In this document: piece after piece, positions 9,079-17,912 of the stretch
Numbering within the stretch: position 1 is the first letter of the stretch
Layout: each line of letters begins with the position of its first letter
From: CAZXWN01 sp964644695 [NCBI: uncultured bacterium]
GTDB taxonomy: Bacteria > UBP4 > UBA4092
Length of the DNA stretch: 42,693 nucleotides
NCBI GenBank assembly: GCA_964644695.1
Contig: CAZXWN010000017.1
Coordinates: forward strand, 1 to 42,693
Reading direction: 5' to 3'
Position numbers and translations under genes: made by a program
The notes under the pieces: generated by a model
Databases searched by the model: none
Told to the model about the DNA's origin: nothing
Seen by the model: only the letters and a program-made list of their open reading frames with translations

Positions 9079-10494
9079 TTAATGTGTCGAATTGGAGTTA
9101 TCCGTTGTTTGATTTGGGTCAGAATAGTCTATCCCGCCGAGGGTATGGCGAAATTCAGTCCAGGCGGTCCAGAGTCCCAATTGTGCCGCTTGTTTCTGGC
9201 TTTGCGCCTTAACCAGTTCAGATTGGGCATCGAGAACATCTTTAACCAGAGCCGCTCGGAGCATAAACCTCTGGTCAGCCACGCGTGCTTTTTCCCGGGC
9301 GGCGGCCAGAGCTTTGTCTGCCAGTGTGACTAGCATCCGTGCATCACGGATTTTCCCAAGAGCATCATCGACTTCACGAAGGATAGTCGAACGTGTGTTA
9401 TCCAATGAAGTCTGGGCCTGCTCCATAGTTAAGCCGGCTTCCCGAACCTCTTTGGATTTGCGTCCCCAGTCCAAACCATCCCATGTCACCATGACGCCTG
9501 CCGTCGAAATATATTTCGGGAGTACATCAATATTCCCAAGCGCAACATTTCCGACTGTCAGACTGACATCTGGATAATGTTGTGATTTAAGGATACGGGT
9601 CTGCATCTCTGCCTGTTTGATTCGGTTTTCAGCCATGGTCAATTCTTTTCGATTCTGAAACGCCAGTGCCTGAGCTTTGGCTGGGTCAATCTCGGGAATG
9701 GATGGGGCAGATAAAGGAATGAGTTGGAATTCTGGTTCACCGGAGTTTCCCATTAAATCCCATAACTGCATTTTCCAGATACGCTGCTGACTCGCCGTAG
9801 TCGTCATGTCATAGTCCACACTGGCCAGTGCGGTTTCTACTTCAAGGACATCAGAATCCAGGACGGTTCTTTGCGCCTGGTTTTCTTTTACGAACCGGTA
9901 AAGTTCCTGATAATAAGCCCGGCGCTCCTGAAGCGAAGTCAGTGTGGATTCTGTCAGAAGGATCCCATAATACAGTTTCCGAACCGCTGTTTCCACGTCT
10001 TGTCCCGCAATCACTTCCCGAGCGGCGGCATTCTTTTCATCTAACTGATAAACTTTCTCTCCCAATCCGAGCCGATACTGTTGACTTAAGGGCTGGATGA
10101 CGGTTGCTGCCAGACCTAAATTCAACTGGCGGGGAGTTGTGATGTTTGTGTCTTGAATCGGAAAGGGACCTACTCCGGGAATGGTACCCAGACTGCCTTT
10201 TTCAAAATGAAAATCGAGTGGGGTCAACAAATAAGACCCTAGGGCATAGAAATTTACTTTCGGGAGACGATAGGTATGAAAGGCTTCAGTCTTCTGGTGA
10301 GTTTTCAGTGTTTCCAGTCGGGTAATCTTTAGTTGCCGATTATTCTCTCGGGCGGTCTTGACCGCATCTTCCAGAGATAGGGATTGGTTCTGAGAGGAAA
10401 GACCCAAGGAGGGTATTATCACTATCCCCAATACCAGAATGCTTGCCATGAAGTGATGTATAAGTTTGTTTTTTAAGATGTTTCTGTCACACAT
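9079..10494 (-). CDS. TolC-family outer membrane efflux protein
   Basis: First gene of the export operon, 471 residues. A signal peptide (about 1-33) is followed by two outer-membrane-efflux-protein repeats rich in long Ala/Gln/Glu helices. The opening SLEDAVKTARENNRQLK and the C-terminal repeat (PAKAQALAFQNRKELTMAE) are the usual beginnings of TolC repeats. It should form the trimeric channel-tunnel that docks with the adaptor encoded next. Length is normal for the family. Start: ATG with AAAGGG six bases upstream. The C-terminal tail (after about 455) is polar and low-complexity. No regulator gene flanks the operon. Confidence 0.9.
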   Translation of the reverse strand: MCDRNILKNKLIHHFMASILVLGIVIIPSLGLSSQNQSLSLEDAVKTARENNRQLKITRLETLKTHQKTEAFHTYRLPKVNFYALGSYLLTPLDFHFEKGSLGTIPGVGPFPIQDTNITTPRQLNLGLAATVIQPLSQQYRLGLGEKVYQLDEKNAAAREVIAGQDVETAVRKLYYGILLTESTLTSLQERRAYYQELYRFVKENQAQRTVLDSDVLEVETALASVDYDMTTTASQQRIWKMQLWDLMGNSGEPEFQLIPLSAPSIPEIDPAKAQALAFQNRKELTMAENRIKQAEMQTRILKSQHYPDVSLTVGNVALGNIDVLPKYISTAGVMVTWDGLDWGRKSKEVREAGLTMEQAQTSLDNTRSTILREVDDALGKIRDARMLVTLADKALAAAREKARVADQRFMLRAALVKDVLDAQSELVKAQSQKQAAQLGLWTAWTEFRHTLGGIDYSDPNQTTDNSNSTH

Positions 10495-10582
10495 ATTGAA
10501 CCCTTTGGATTGCCTGGATGTCGGGGTGATATCCCATTTTAATGTTCGTATAATTCAATCATATCATAATAAGCGACATAAA

Positions 10583-10597
10583 ATGACTAGCAGTCAT
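10583..10597. promoter_or_regulatory. Perfect dyad upstream of the efflux operon (TetR-like operator candidate)
   Basis: ATGACTAGCAGTCAT is a perfect inverted repeat (6-bp arms, 3-bp centre) about 90 bp upstream of the tolC-like start. Short TGACT-N-AGTCA dyads are typical of TetR-family operators that control RND operons. That is family knowledge; the link here is inference, since no TetR gene lies alongside. Confidence 0.4.
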
Positions 10598-10800
10598 ATT
10601 AATTCGGAATAGAGACGAATCCGGGTCGTGATGGGGTTAGATAGAGATGAGGTAACAGTGGGGAGCGGTTGGTGTTTGTTTATCATGAAAATCCTCCACT
10701 TTTCAGACATGATTTGGTACTTATCCCAATAAAATTGATGTTATCACAGGCGGTGTGAGTGAATAACTTGAGACAGACATTAAAGCCGGGACAGGATTGA

Positions 10801-10829
10801 TTGAGGGGTTGGCGGGATACTGATATAAT
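10801..10829 (+). promoter_or_regulatory. Sigma-70-type promoter for the SIMPL-domain gene
   Basis: TTGAGG (10801-10806), a 17-bp spacer and TATAAT (10824-10829) preceded by TG (extended -10). It lies about 97 bp upstream of the chosen start. A second, weaker pair, TTGCAT (10868) with TATAAA (10890, 16-bp spacer), lies closer to the gene. The rest of the 431-bp divergent gap 10495-10925 shows no gene. Confidence 0.55.
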
Positions 10830-10925
10830 CCGATGAGTGATAAATATAATACAAAGCAGTCAACGGTTTGCATGCAGCATTAGTATGATTATAAAAGGTA
10901 TTAAATAAAAGTGAGGATGCGGATA

Positions 10926-11675
10926 ATGTCGGATGAAAAAGGATTGTTAAGTAAGACCTGTGGTCAAGGTTCCTGCGTGTGTGGAATGGCGATTTTGGCA
11001 GTGGGATTGGTTTTAGCAGCGATTATTTTTGGGTCTTTCTTCTACAATGCCCGAAACTCGGAGCGGCGATTGGCGGTTATTGGCAGTGCGACCCAGAAAC
11101 ACACCTCTGACATTATCAAATGGAGGATGTCTATCAGCAGGACCTCAGACATGACGGGAGCCCAGGCTGCCTATACCCAGTTGGAAAAGGATTTGAACAG
11201 TCTGAAAAGTTATTTGAAATCCAACGGAATCAAGGATGAGGAAATCACGGTTCAGCCCATCAGTACATACCCAACCTATGACAATCAAGGTAAACAGTCT
11301 GGTTATAACTACACCCAGAACTTGTTCATCATCTCCCGGAACATTCCCAACGTGGAAAAGATGGCCTTAAATCCCAAGTCGTTATCGGAAAAGAATGTTG
11401 TTATTCAGAATTCTAACTTGAGTTACTTCTTCTCTGATTTACCGAAGATCAAACGGGAGTTGCTGGCCCTGGCCACCAAGGATGCAAATGCCAGAGCGGC
11501 GGAAATTGCCAAGAACGCTGGTGTGAAATTAGGGAAACTGGTATCCGCCCGAACGGGAGTCTTCTCTATTACAGAACCGTATTCAAATGAGGATAACTCC
11601 TATGGGTCGTATAACACCGGAACCCGGGATAAAGATATAACAATCACCATGAATGTGAGTTTTACGGTTAATTAA
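10926..11675 (+). CDS. SIMPL domain-containing envelope protein
   Basis: A 249-residue protein with a cytoplasmic N-terminus, one TM helix (about 20-42) and an extracytoplasmic SIMPL domain. Features typical of SIMPL proteins are the opening LAVIGSATQKHTSDIIKWRM, the alternating-strand region with a Tyr-rich segment (TYPTYDNQGKQSGYNY), the conserved helix (LATKDANARAAEIAKNAGVKLGKL written in parts around residues 180-205), and the final alternating beta strand (DITITMNVSFTVN). The biochemical role of the family is poorly known; members are envelope proteins linked to stress. I chose the ATG at 10926 because GAGG lies nine bases upstream; the in-frame GTG at 10911 and ATG at 10917 have weaker sites. 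Monocistronic, convergent with the GH94 gene. Confidence 0.85.
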   Translation: MSDEKGLLSKTCGQGSCVCGMAILAVGLVLAAIIFGSFFYNARNSERRLAVIGSATQKHTSDIIKWRMSISRTSDMTGAQAAYTQLEKDLNSLKSYLKSNGIKDEEITVQPISTYPTYDNQGKQSGYNYTQNLFIISRNIPNVEKMALNPKSLSEKNVVIQNSNLSYFFSDLPKIKRELLALATKDANARAAEIAKNAGVKLGKLVSARTGVFSITEPYSNEDNSYGSYNTGTRDKDITITMNVSFTVN

Positions 11676-11700
11676 TTCGAGACAATCAGATAAAAGAAGA

Positions 11701-11729
11701 AAGGCCGGTAGATGATACCGGCCTTTTTT
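11701..11729 (+). terminator. Terminator between convergent SIMPL and GH94 genes
   Basis: A 9-bp stem (AAGGCCGGT / ACCGGCCTT) is followed by a run of T. The A-rich left flank could let it also work for the opposing GH94 gene. Confidence 0.88.
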
Positions 11730-11739
11730 ATGCGTTTTA

Positions 11740-14259
11740 TTAGCTGAGGGTGATAACCAGCTGATGTGTTCCGGAAGTGGGGAGATGAGAATAATCCACT
11801 TTTCCGATGGTTCGGTTCAGGGTCTTATCCAATGTTGAAGTGCCCAGGGGGTTGCCATCCAGAGTAATGGAACTGACTCCGGACTGGGATTTATTTGGAT
11901 TCAGGATGGTGAGTTGATAACGGGTACCCCGGAGAGATAATTTAGCTTTCACTGTCGGCCATGATTCGGGAATACAGGGGTCCAGGACCAGAGTTTTAAC
12001 TGTGGGCCTGAAACCAATCATCCCTTGATAAACATTCCGGAGCGCGGTAGAAATCGTTCCGGAAAGGAAGGGGTCTCCTCCCTCGCCCTCAATACCAGGG
12101 GCTTCCTTATAATGATTCACGACGGCATAAGGGGCAGTCTTGGTAGATTCAACAGGGTGGACTTCCAGGTTGTAAGGCAACATGTATTGGAAGATTTCAA
12201 ACAGGAGATTACCTTTGCCGGCTACGGCAGCGGCTCGCGCCAGGAATCCCTGAGCTCCGTGATTGTAGGGGGTCCCATTCTCTGCCAATCCGGCGGCGAG
12301 GTCACCTGTACCGACTCGTCCCAGTTTTTCAACTGGAGGATTTCCGAGGGCGGGATAATACAATCTCCATCCATACGGACCTTTTAATCCATTCAGATGT
12401 TTGAAGAGTTTATCCCAGTCTTTGGGAGGGACTACTTTTGAGATGACGGCAAAGGAATTAACCGGTCCATTGACGCGTGTTTTACCGTCAGGGTCTTTAT
12501 CTGAGAATACCCACCGTTTCGCATCTGAATAGACTCCATTGAAGAAGCCTTTTTTATTCAGGGCGTATTTAATTATGTTTTTTCGGAACTTTTCTGCTGC
12601 TGTAATGAATTTATCTTTTGAATACTTTTTCGACAGGGAGGGGATAGATTCAAGGACTTCGGCGGCCTGTTCGAGAGCCATCACCACCTGACAGGAGACC
12701 ATGACCGATTCCCCAATGCCTTCCAACCCGGCTTTATTGACCGAGTCATTCCAGTCGCCATGCCGAATTTTACAAAGCCCATGCGGGCCGATATTGTCAG
12801 GGTTCAGGTAATACTCCAGAATCTGGAACCAATGGGTGAGGACCTTGTCTTGTTTGGTATTGTCCAACCACCGGGTTTGTTCCTGAAGAATACTGTTATC
12901 ACCGGTCTGTGCCAGATAGTCATGCGTGAGTTCCCACACCCACAGACCTGAATCGACATAATCCCGGAGGTCATGTTTACCGTCAGGACCGTTGACACTG
13001 TATTGTCGGGGGAACCATCCATCCGTTCTTTGGCAGGCATACAGTTCTAACAAGCGCTGTTTTGCCAGTGCCTCGTCCCAATAAAGGAGACCATTAACAT
13101 CCTGAGCGGAATCCCGAACACCCCGCATACCAGTAGGCCATCCCCGGTCCAGTTTCCCGACCCATTCCAGTTGAAGGGGGAGCCACTGATTTACATACCG
13201 GTCAAAGGCGGTATCCGGACTTTGGATGAATCGTTGCCCAAACCACTGATGATATTGTTTGGAGGTCTTTTCCCGGTCCTTCTGAATGAGAGCTGGAGAG
13301 AGATATTTATGGAAAACTTTGAAGTCTGACACGGAAGGAGTCGTACTGCCTGGAGTGTAGGGTAACAGTCCAAACAGGAATGTATAGGACTTGGATTCAC
13401 CGGGATTAAATCCCAGAGTCGCTTGAAGTCCGGTCATCATCTGCTGTCCAACAACAGAGTTTTCGGAATTTATGGTCTTAAGTGAATATTTTGATGGGGT
13501 AACGGTCCGGTTCAGAGTCTTTTTGTCCAGGGATTCAGGATAGTTCCAATACCCATGACCGACCCAATCTCTAAGACTCATTTCAAAATGAGTCGCCGGG
13601 AAATCTGACAGGAAACCTGTCCGCCACCGATTGGTCATGACTCCACCCGGATCACGGGTCTCATACCAGGCACCTACAGTCTCTTTCATCTGGAAGAAGG
13701 ATGCAGATTGATATAAATGGAGCATATCCCAGGGAGCTGAACTGGGGGGTGACATGGCAGGCTTGAGAGTTGGAAGGACATCCAGTTTTGCTTGTTTCTT
13801 ACTGGTATTGGTGATGGTCAATTCCATTGCCAAAAGGGCTTTGTCTTCACCGGGGAGGGAAATCCGGGTAGATACAGACCAGTTTCCATTTTGTACCTGC
13901 CATGTGGCAGAGTCTGGAGAATAGTCACAGGTAAACTTATCGGCAATTCCTAATAGAGTCTCTTTATCCTTTTGGTATAAATGGCCATAATTGGTAAATC
14001 GGGCAGAGTTCTTATCGCCAGGAGTTTTGAACCAGACCAGAAAGGCCGGAAAAGGGTCATTACGGTCTGTTGTAAATAAAGACGGCCCACCCGGAGGGTC
14101 CAACTGGAGGTTGGCGGCACCATCCTGACGGATGCGGAGCAGTAACCGCTGATTGGTAAAGATATATTCCCACGGCAGGGGCGTATTTTTTTTAGTAATC
14201 CGATATCCGGCTGGCGTATCGGTAAAATATCCGAATTGATTATGTTTAAGAGGAGCCAT
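11740..14259 (-). CDS. GH94-type glycoside phosphorylase (cellobiose/chitobiose phosphorylase-like)
   Basis: An 839-residue protein without a signal peptide, so cytoplasmic. The N-terminal beta-sandwich opens with QFGYFTDTPAGYRI, as in glycosyltransferase-36/GH94 enzymes. The (alpha/alpha)6 barrel carries MRGVRDSAQD (about 378-387) and GDWND (about 501-505), which holds the catalytic acid of the family. The distal part has YNHGAQGFLARAAA and the closing GFRPTVKTLVLDPCIPESW. These enzymes split a disaccharide with phosphate to give sugar-1-phosphate. Which disaccharide (cellobiose, chitobiose or other) cannot be read here, though two GH20 enzymes nearby make a GlcNAc substrate plausible. The start at 14259 has GGAAGGA upstream; a longer reading back to 14328 begins with a poorly supported extension. 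Lies 105 bp downstream of the DUF1648 gene. Confidence 0.85.
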   Translation of the reverse strand: MAPLKHNQFGYFTDTPAGYRITKKNTPLPWEYIFTNQRLLLRIRQDGAANLQLDPPGGPSLFTTDRNDPFPAFLVWFKTPGDKNSARFTNYGHLYQKDKETLLGIADKFTCDYSPDSATWQVQNGNWSVSTRISLPGEDKALLAMELTITNTSKKQAKLDVLPTLKPAMSPPSSAPWDMLHLYQSASFFQMKETVGAWYETRDPGGVMTNRWRTGFLSDFPATHFEMSLRDWVGHGYWNYPESLDKKTLNRTVTPSKYSLKTINSENSVVGQQMMTGLQATLGFNPGESKSYTFLFGLLPYTPGSTTPSVSDFKVFHKYLSPALIQKDREKTSKQYHQWFGQRFIQSPDTAFDRYVNQWLPLQLEWVGKLDRGWPTGMRGVRDSAQDVNGLLYWDEALAKQRLLELYACQRTDGWFPRQYSVNGPDGKHDLRDYVDSGLWVWELTHDYLAQTGDNSILQEQTRWLDNTKQDKVLTHWFQILEYYLNPDNIGPHGLCKIRHGDWNDSVNKAGLEGIGESVMVSCQVVMALEQAAEVLESIPSLSKKYSKDKFITAAEKFRKNIIKYALNKKGFFNGVYSDAKRWVFSDKDPDGKTRVNGPVNSFAVISKVVPPKDWDKLFKHLNGLKGPYGWRLYYPALGNPPVEKLGRVGTGDLAAGLAENGTPYNHGAQGFLARAAAVAGKGNLLFEIFQYMLPYNLEVHPVESTKTAPYAVVNHYKEAPGIEGEGGDPFLSGTISTALRNVYQGMIGFRPTVKTLVLDPCIPESWPTVKAKLSLRGTRYQLTILNPNKSQSGVSSITLDGNPLGTSTLDKTLNRTIGKVDYSHLPTSGTHQLVITLS

Positions 14260-14364
14260 ACCCGTTCTTCCTTCCCAGAATAAACATTGAATATATGATT
14301 TTACCGTATCTGAGGGAGAGGGACCCAATACGAAATAAATTTATACAGAGACAGGTGGAGTATG

Positions 14365-14922
14365 TTACCGGTATTTTTTGGAGTAGATGAGAGTCATAAG
14401 GCGGAATCCCATTCCAAAGGTCACCAGCAATATCAATATGACATATCCCATCAACAGAGGGCTGATTCTACTGATTTTTCCGATAGCTACATCCAGGCTG
14501 GCCCTTCCAAGATAGGCCAACATGGTTACCATAAGGACCTTAATCCAGAACACCATTCTGAGACCAAATAAGTGTATAATCATAACCCGTTCATCACTCA
14601 TTCGTTCCAAAACGCCCCCGGGAGCATTTATAAACATTCGGGGATTTTTGACGCCATAGAGTGCCCAGCTCAGGAGGGTCATGGCCGTATATACGACAGC
14701 GGTAACCGCGGGAATCATCAAGACTTTTGAGATGGATTTATTTGTCCAGTCATCCGCCAGTCCGTTGGCGGCAAAATGGATAGGGAAACGAGCGGGCAGT
14801 TGGGGATAGACTTTAACCGCATAGCAGAAGACATAGGCAATTATTGCCATCAAGACTATTTCAATCCACCAGGGCTGGAATTTCTGACTTTTTTGATAAC
14901 CTTCTCGCAGCGTTTGCAACAT
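14365..14922 (-). CDS. DUF1648 (SdpI-like) membrane protein
   Basis: A 185-residue integral membrane protein with about four TM helices (roughly 20-38, 65-90, 110-130, 148-172). The segment YPQLPARFPIHFAANGLADD is the diagnostic DUF1648 motif found in SdpI-type immunity proteins and many uncharacterised membrane proteins. Function here is unknown; a link to envelope-stress signalling would be speculation. The ATG at 14922 has AAAGGA about 13 bases upstream, slightly long. An ATG just upstream runs straight into a stop codon, so this start is the best available. It may be co-transcribed with the GH94 gene 105 bp downstream. Confidence 0.8.
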   Translation of the reverse strand: MLQTLREGYQKSQKFQPWWIEIVLMAIIAYVFCYAVKVYPQLPARFPIHFAANGLADDWTNKSISKVLMIPAVTAVVYTAMTLLSWALYGVKNPRMFINAPGGVLERMSDERVMIIHLFGLRMVFWIKVLMVTMLAYLGRASLDVAIGKISRISPLLMGYVILILLVTFGMGFRLMTLIYSKKYR

Positions 14923-14946
14923 GATTACATGTATATCCTTTAATTA

Positions 14947-14990
14947 ATAAAAGGCGGAGACATCAGTGATTCGGATAAAGACCGCCTGAT
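14947..14990 (-). terminator. Probable terminator of the oxidoreductase gene
   Basis: AGGCGG / CCGCCT (6-bp stem, long loop) with a U-rich tract on the minus strand, between the oxidoreductase stop and the DUF1648 start. Confidence 0.55.
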
Positions 14991-15003
14991 TATTTTATCA
15001 GAA

Positions 15004-15906
15004 TCAGGACTCTTTCCAGTTAGAGAGGACTTTATAGAGGGAATGGGTGCCTTTATTTCCCATACCCTGACTTTGGACTTCTCGGTACAGACGATGAGCC
15101 AGAGTCAGTCCGGGCAGAGTAATCCCCATTTTTTCACATTCGGAAAGGGCCAGTCCCAAATCTTTCACAAAATGGTCCACATAGAATCCGGGCTCGAAAT
15201 TCCCTTGAATAATACGGGGGGCAAGGTTATCCAAGGTCCAGCACCCGGCGGCTCCGGGTCGGATGGAGGCCAGTACAGCATCCAGGTTCAGGCCGGCTTT
15301 CCCGGCATAGACCAAGGCTTCACAAACCCCAATCATAGTTCCGGCAACGACCAATTGGTTAGCGATTTTGGCATGTTGACCTGATCCGGCAGGGCCCTGA
15401 TATATAATATTTTTTCCCATCCATTCCAGGACAGGCCGTACTTGTTCTACGACTTCAGGTTTCCCGCCACAGAGGATGGATAGGGTGGCATTCCGGGCGC
15501 CGACATCTCCACCGGTCACGGGAGCATCAATGGCTTGCGCACCCAATCGGCCGGCATCTATGAAAATCCGCTGTGCCAATGTGGGAGAAGTTGAGGTCAT
15601 ATCAATCAGGGTGGTCCCGGGTTTCACGCCGGCAAATATGCCATTTTCGCCCCAATAGACCTCTTCAATATCTTTGGGAAACCCCACCATTGTGAAGATA
15701 AGACCACATTCGCGGGCCATTTCTTTAGGGGAATTGACCCATTTGGCACCCATTTTTATCAAGGAGTCGGCTTTTTTCGGAGTGCGGTTATAAACCCAGA
15801 GGGAACCGCCGGCTTTGATAAGATGTCCAGCCATGGATTGGCCCATGACCCCAGTTCCAATCCAACCTATTTGCTCGGTTTTCCAGACTGACCATGAATA
15901 ATCCAT
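15004..15906 (-). CDS. NAD(P)-dependent beta-hydroxyacid dehydrogenase (3-hydroxyisobutyrate dehydrogenase family)
   Basis: A 300-residue cytosolic enzyme of normal family length. The N-terminal Rossmann fold reads IGWIGTGVMGQSMAGHL (about 13-29), the dinucleotide-binding GxGxxG. The substrate motif DAPVTGGDVGARNATLSI (about 137-154) matches the family's DAPVSGG signature. The catalytic Lys is in GSGQHAKIANQLVV (about 185). The C-terminal all-helical domain contains FVKDLGLAL. Candidate substrates are 3-hydroxyisobutyrate, tartronate semialdehyde or related beta-hydroxyacids; sequence alone does not choose. The ATG at 15906 has AAAGGA upstream. It is transcribed divergently from the glycosyltransferase fusion gene and appears to be monocistronic. 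Confidence 0.9.
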   Translation of the reverse strand: MDYSWSVWKTEQIGWIGTGVMGQSMAGHLIKAGGSLWVYNRTPKKADSLIKMGAKWVNSPKEMARECGLIFTMVGFPKDIEEVYWGENGIFAGVKPGTTLIDMTSTSPTLAQRIFIDAGRLGAQAIDAPVTGGDVGARNATLSILCGGKPEVVEQVRPVLEWMGKNIIYQGPAGSGQHAKIANQLVVAGTMIGVCEALVYAGKAGLNLDAVLASIRPGAAGCWTLDNLAPRIIQGNFEPGFYVDHFVKDLGLALSECEKMGITLPGLTLAHRLYREVQSQGMGNKGTHSLYKVLSNWKES

Positions 15907-16234
15907 ATCATTTTTCCTTTTACAAACGTACTTATTATACTCCTGAATCAGAATTTCTGATGAATCGGCTAAGGGGAGGGTCTGAGGAGGTATCGGATGA
16001 TATTGGTAGTAATGAGGGGGAACCCCAACTTATTTTTATGGTTGAAAAAGTCCCCCTTCGTTTCTGCTTCGTTTATGGGACAGATGAGAATGGTAGGACT
16101 TAGGCAGGGGAGTATGAATATTATTTTTCGATAAAAGGGAGTTCATTTTCATAAAAAGGATATATAAATAAAGGAGAAAGATAAAAGCGGGGATTATTAC
16201 CCATGGGGGCATGAAATAGAGTAGAATTTTCTAC
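15907..16234. other. Divergent intergenic region, no gene recognised
   Basis: 328 bp separating the oxidoreductase and glycosyltransferase genes. AT-rich toward the right. An AAGGAG at 16171-16176 is too far from the glycosyltransferase start and leads into a stop codon in that frame. Promoters in both directions are expected, but none is convincing by eye. Confidence 0.5.
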
Positions 16235-17908
16235 ATGATGATGTCCGGAAATACGACAGTAAAAGTGAGTGTGATTGTCCCTACTTATAATAGTGAAGGG
16301 GTGATAGGGCATTGTCTGGAGTCGTTAATCAATCAAAGTTATCCCCGAGACCAGTATGAGGTCATTGTGTCTGATGACGGGTCTATTGATGAGACGCGGC
16401 GGATAGCGGAATCTTTTCCGGGAGTCCGGTTTCTGGGACACGCCGACAAGGGGCCGTCATCGGCCCGGAATGCCGGTGCCTGTCAGGCGGTGGGAGATAT
16501 TATCGTCTTCACCGATTCGGACTGTGTTCCCTGTCCCGACTGGCTGGAAAAGATGGTGCAGCCTTTTTTGCGGGACCCGGAAGTTGTGGCGGTCAAAGGA
16601 GCCTACCGAACCCGTCAAAAGGAGCGTGTGGCCCGATTCTGCCAGAAAGAATTTGAAGAACGATACAGGGTCCTGGCTCAATACGAGAATATTGATTTTG
16701 TAGATTCCCATTCAGCGGCATTTCGCAAGGCGGCCTTCTGGGCGGTGGGCGGGTTTGATTCGCGGTTCCCGGTGGCCAGTAATGAGGATGTGGAATTATC
16801 CTACAAACTTGCTGCTCAGAAATCCAAAATGGTGTTTGTCCCGGAAGCCTGTGTTTATCACCGTCATCCAACCCGAGTGTCCCGGTATTTGTATGTGAAG
16901 TTTACCCGGGGATACTGGAGGATGCTGGTCTATAAACGGTTTCCCAAGAAAGCTATGGGGGATACCTATACTCCGACCAGTTTGAAAATCCAATTATTGC
17001 TGGCCTTTGCTTTTATGCTGTCGATTCTTGGGTGGCTGGGTTCTTTCGGAACTTCATTAACTCCTGCAGCCGGTGGGATTTTGACGGGATTGAGTCTGTT
17101 GGTGTTGGTGATATCGACACTTCCATTGACGGTACGAATCTATAAGGAAGACCCGGAAGTGGGTGTTATTGCGCCTTTTATGCTGGTGGGAAGGGCGTTA
17201 GTGTTTGTGATGGGAACGGTTTTGGGGATCACGGCCTTTTTTACGGCAAATTTCCGAGACCGAGTTTATCCGGCAACGAAGAGGGTCCTGGATTTGGTGG
17301 TTTCCTTCTCAGTCTTACTGGTTGTGGCGCCTTTTTTTGCTTTGATTGGACTGTTGGTGATGTTTGATTCCGGGACTCCGGTGATATTCCGCCAGAAACG
17401 AATGGGATTTGGAAATCGCCAGTTCACTTTTTATAAATTCAGGACCATGTATCGGGATGCCGAGAGTAAAAAGGATGAGCTGCGGGATTTGTCCAAACTG
17501 AAAGGCCCGGTATTTAAAATCAAAAACGACCCACGGATTACCCGGATGGGAAAGATATTGCGGCGGTTTTCGCTGGATGAGCTTCCCCAGTTATTTAATG
17601 TATTAAAAGGGTCGATGAGTCTGGTGGGCCCCCGTCCATTACCGATGATTGATATTGAACACCCAGAACTGTTACACCCGAAAGAGGTTCACATTGACCC
17701 CGCCCGGTACAGGGTTTGGTTGATTCAACGACATTCGGTCCCTCCGGGATTGACAGGATTATGGCAAATCAAGGGTCGAAGTGATCTTCCTTTGGAGGCC
17801 TGGTTCAATTATGACCTGGAATATGTCAAAACCCGGTCTATCTGGCTGGATTCCAAGATATTAATGAAGACTGTCCCGGTGGTGATTCTGGGGAAGGGTG
17901 CCCAATAA
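16235..17908 (+). CDS. GT2 glycosyltransferase fused to bacterial sugar (undecaprenyl-phosphate) transferase
   Basis: A 557-residue bifunctional protein. Residues 10-215 form a GT2 GT-A domain: VSVIVPTYNS, DDGSIDETR, SSARNAG, the metal-binding DSD (94-96) and acceptor-side NEDVELSYK (183-191). Two to three TM helices span about 252-340. From about 348 a polyprenyl-phosphate sugar-1-phosphate transferase domain follows, with the re-entrant hydrophobic helix (350-377), KFRTM (401-405), NDPRITRMG (431-439), SLDELPQLFNVLKGSMSLVG (446-465) and the PRP turn. The C-terminal half should load a sugar phosphate on undecaprenyl phosphate, and the N-terminal half could add another sugar, making the first steps of an exopolysaccharide or O-glycan on one chain. 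The start is an ATGATGATG run with a weak ribosome site. No other polysaccharide-assembly genes (flippase, polymerase) lie in the window. Confidence 0.88.
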   Translation: MMMSGNTTVKVSVIVPTYNSEGVIGHCLESLINQSYPRDQYEVIVSDDGSIDETRRIAESFPGVRFLGHADKGPSSARNAGACQAVGDIIVFTDSDCVPCPDWLEKMVQPFLRDPEVVAVKGAYRTRQKERVARFCQKEFEERYRVLAQYENIDFVDSHSAAFRKAAFWAVGGFDSRFPVASNEDVELSYKLAAQKSKMVFVPEACVYHRHPTRVSRYLYVKFTRGYWRMLVYKRFPKKAMGDTYTPTSLKIQLLLAFAFMLSILGWLGSFGTSLTPAAGGILTGLSLLVLVISTLPLTVRIYKEDPEVGVIAPFMLVGRALVFVMGTVLGITAFFTANFRDRVYPATKRVLDLVVSFSVLLVVAPFFALIGLLVMFDSGTPVIFRQKRMGFGNRQFTFYKFRTMYRDAESKKDELRDLSKLKGPVFKIKNDPRITRMGKILRRFSLDELPQLFNVLKGSMSLVGPRPLPMIDIEHPELLHPKEVHIDPARYRVWLIQRHSVPPGLTGLWQIKGRSDLPLEAWFNYDLEYVKTRSIWLDSKILMKTVPVVILGKGAQ

Positions 17909-17912
17909 ACCG

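Noticed and set aside
10685-10732. 15-codon mini-frame upstream of the SIMPL gene (possible leader peptide)
   Set aside because: Too short, no clear ribosome site and no attenuator structure after it.
1030-14259. A polysaccharide-utilisation operon
   Set aside because: The glycan enzymes lie in separate units with their own terminators; there is no SusC/SusD pair, sugar transporter or regulator.
11740-14328. Longer GH94 reading starting at 14328
   Set aside because: The extra 23 residues have no family match, while the ATG at 14259 has GGAAGGA at good spacing right before the conserved QFGYF opening.
15894-16103. 69-codon plus-strand frame in the divergent gap
   Set aside because: It overlaps the oxidoreductase start, has no ribosome site and its sequence looks non-coding.
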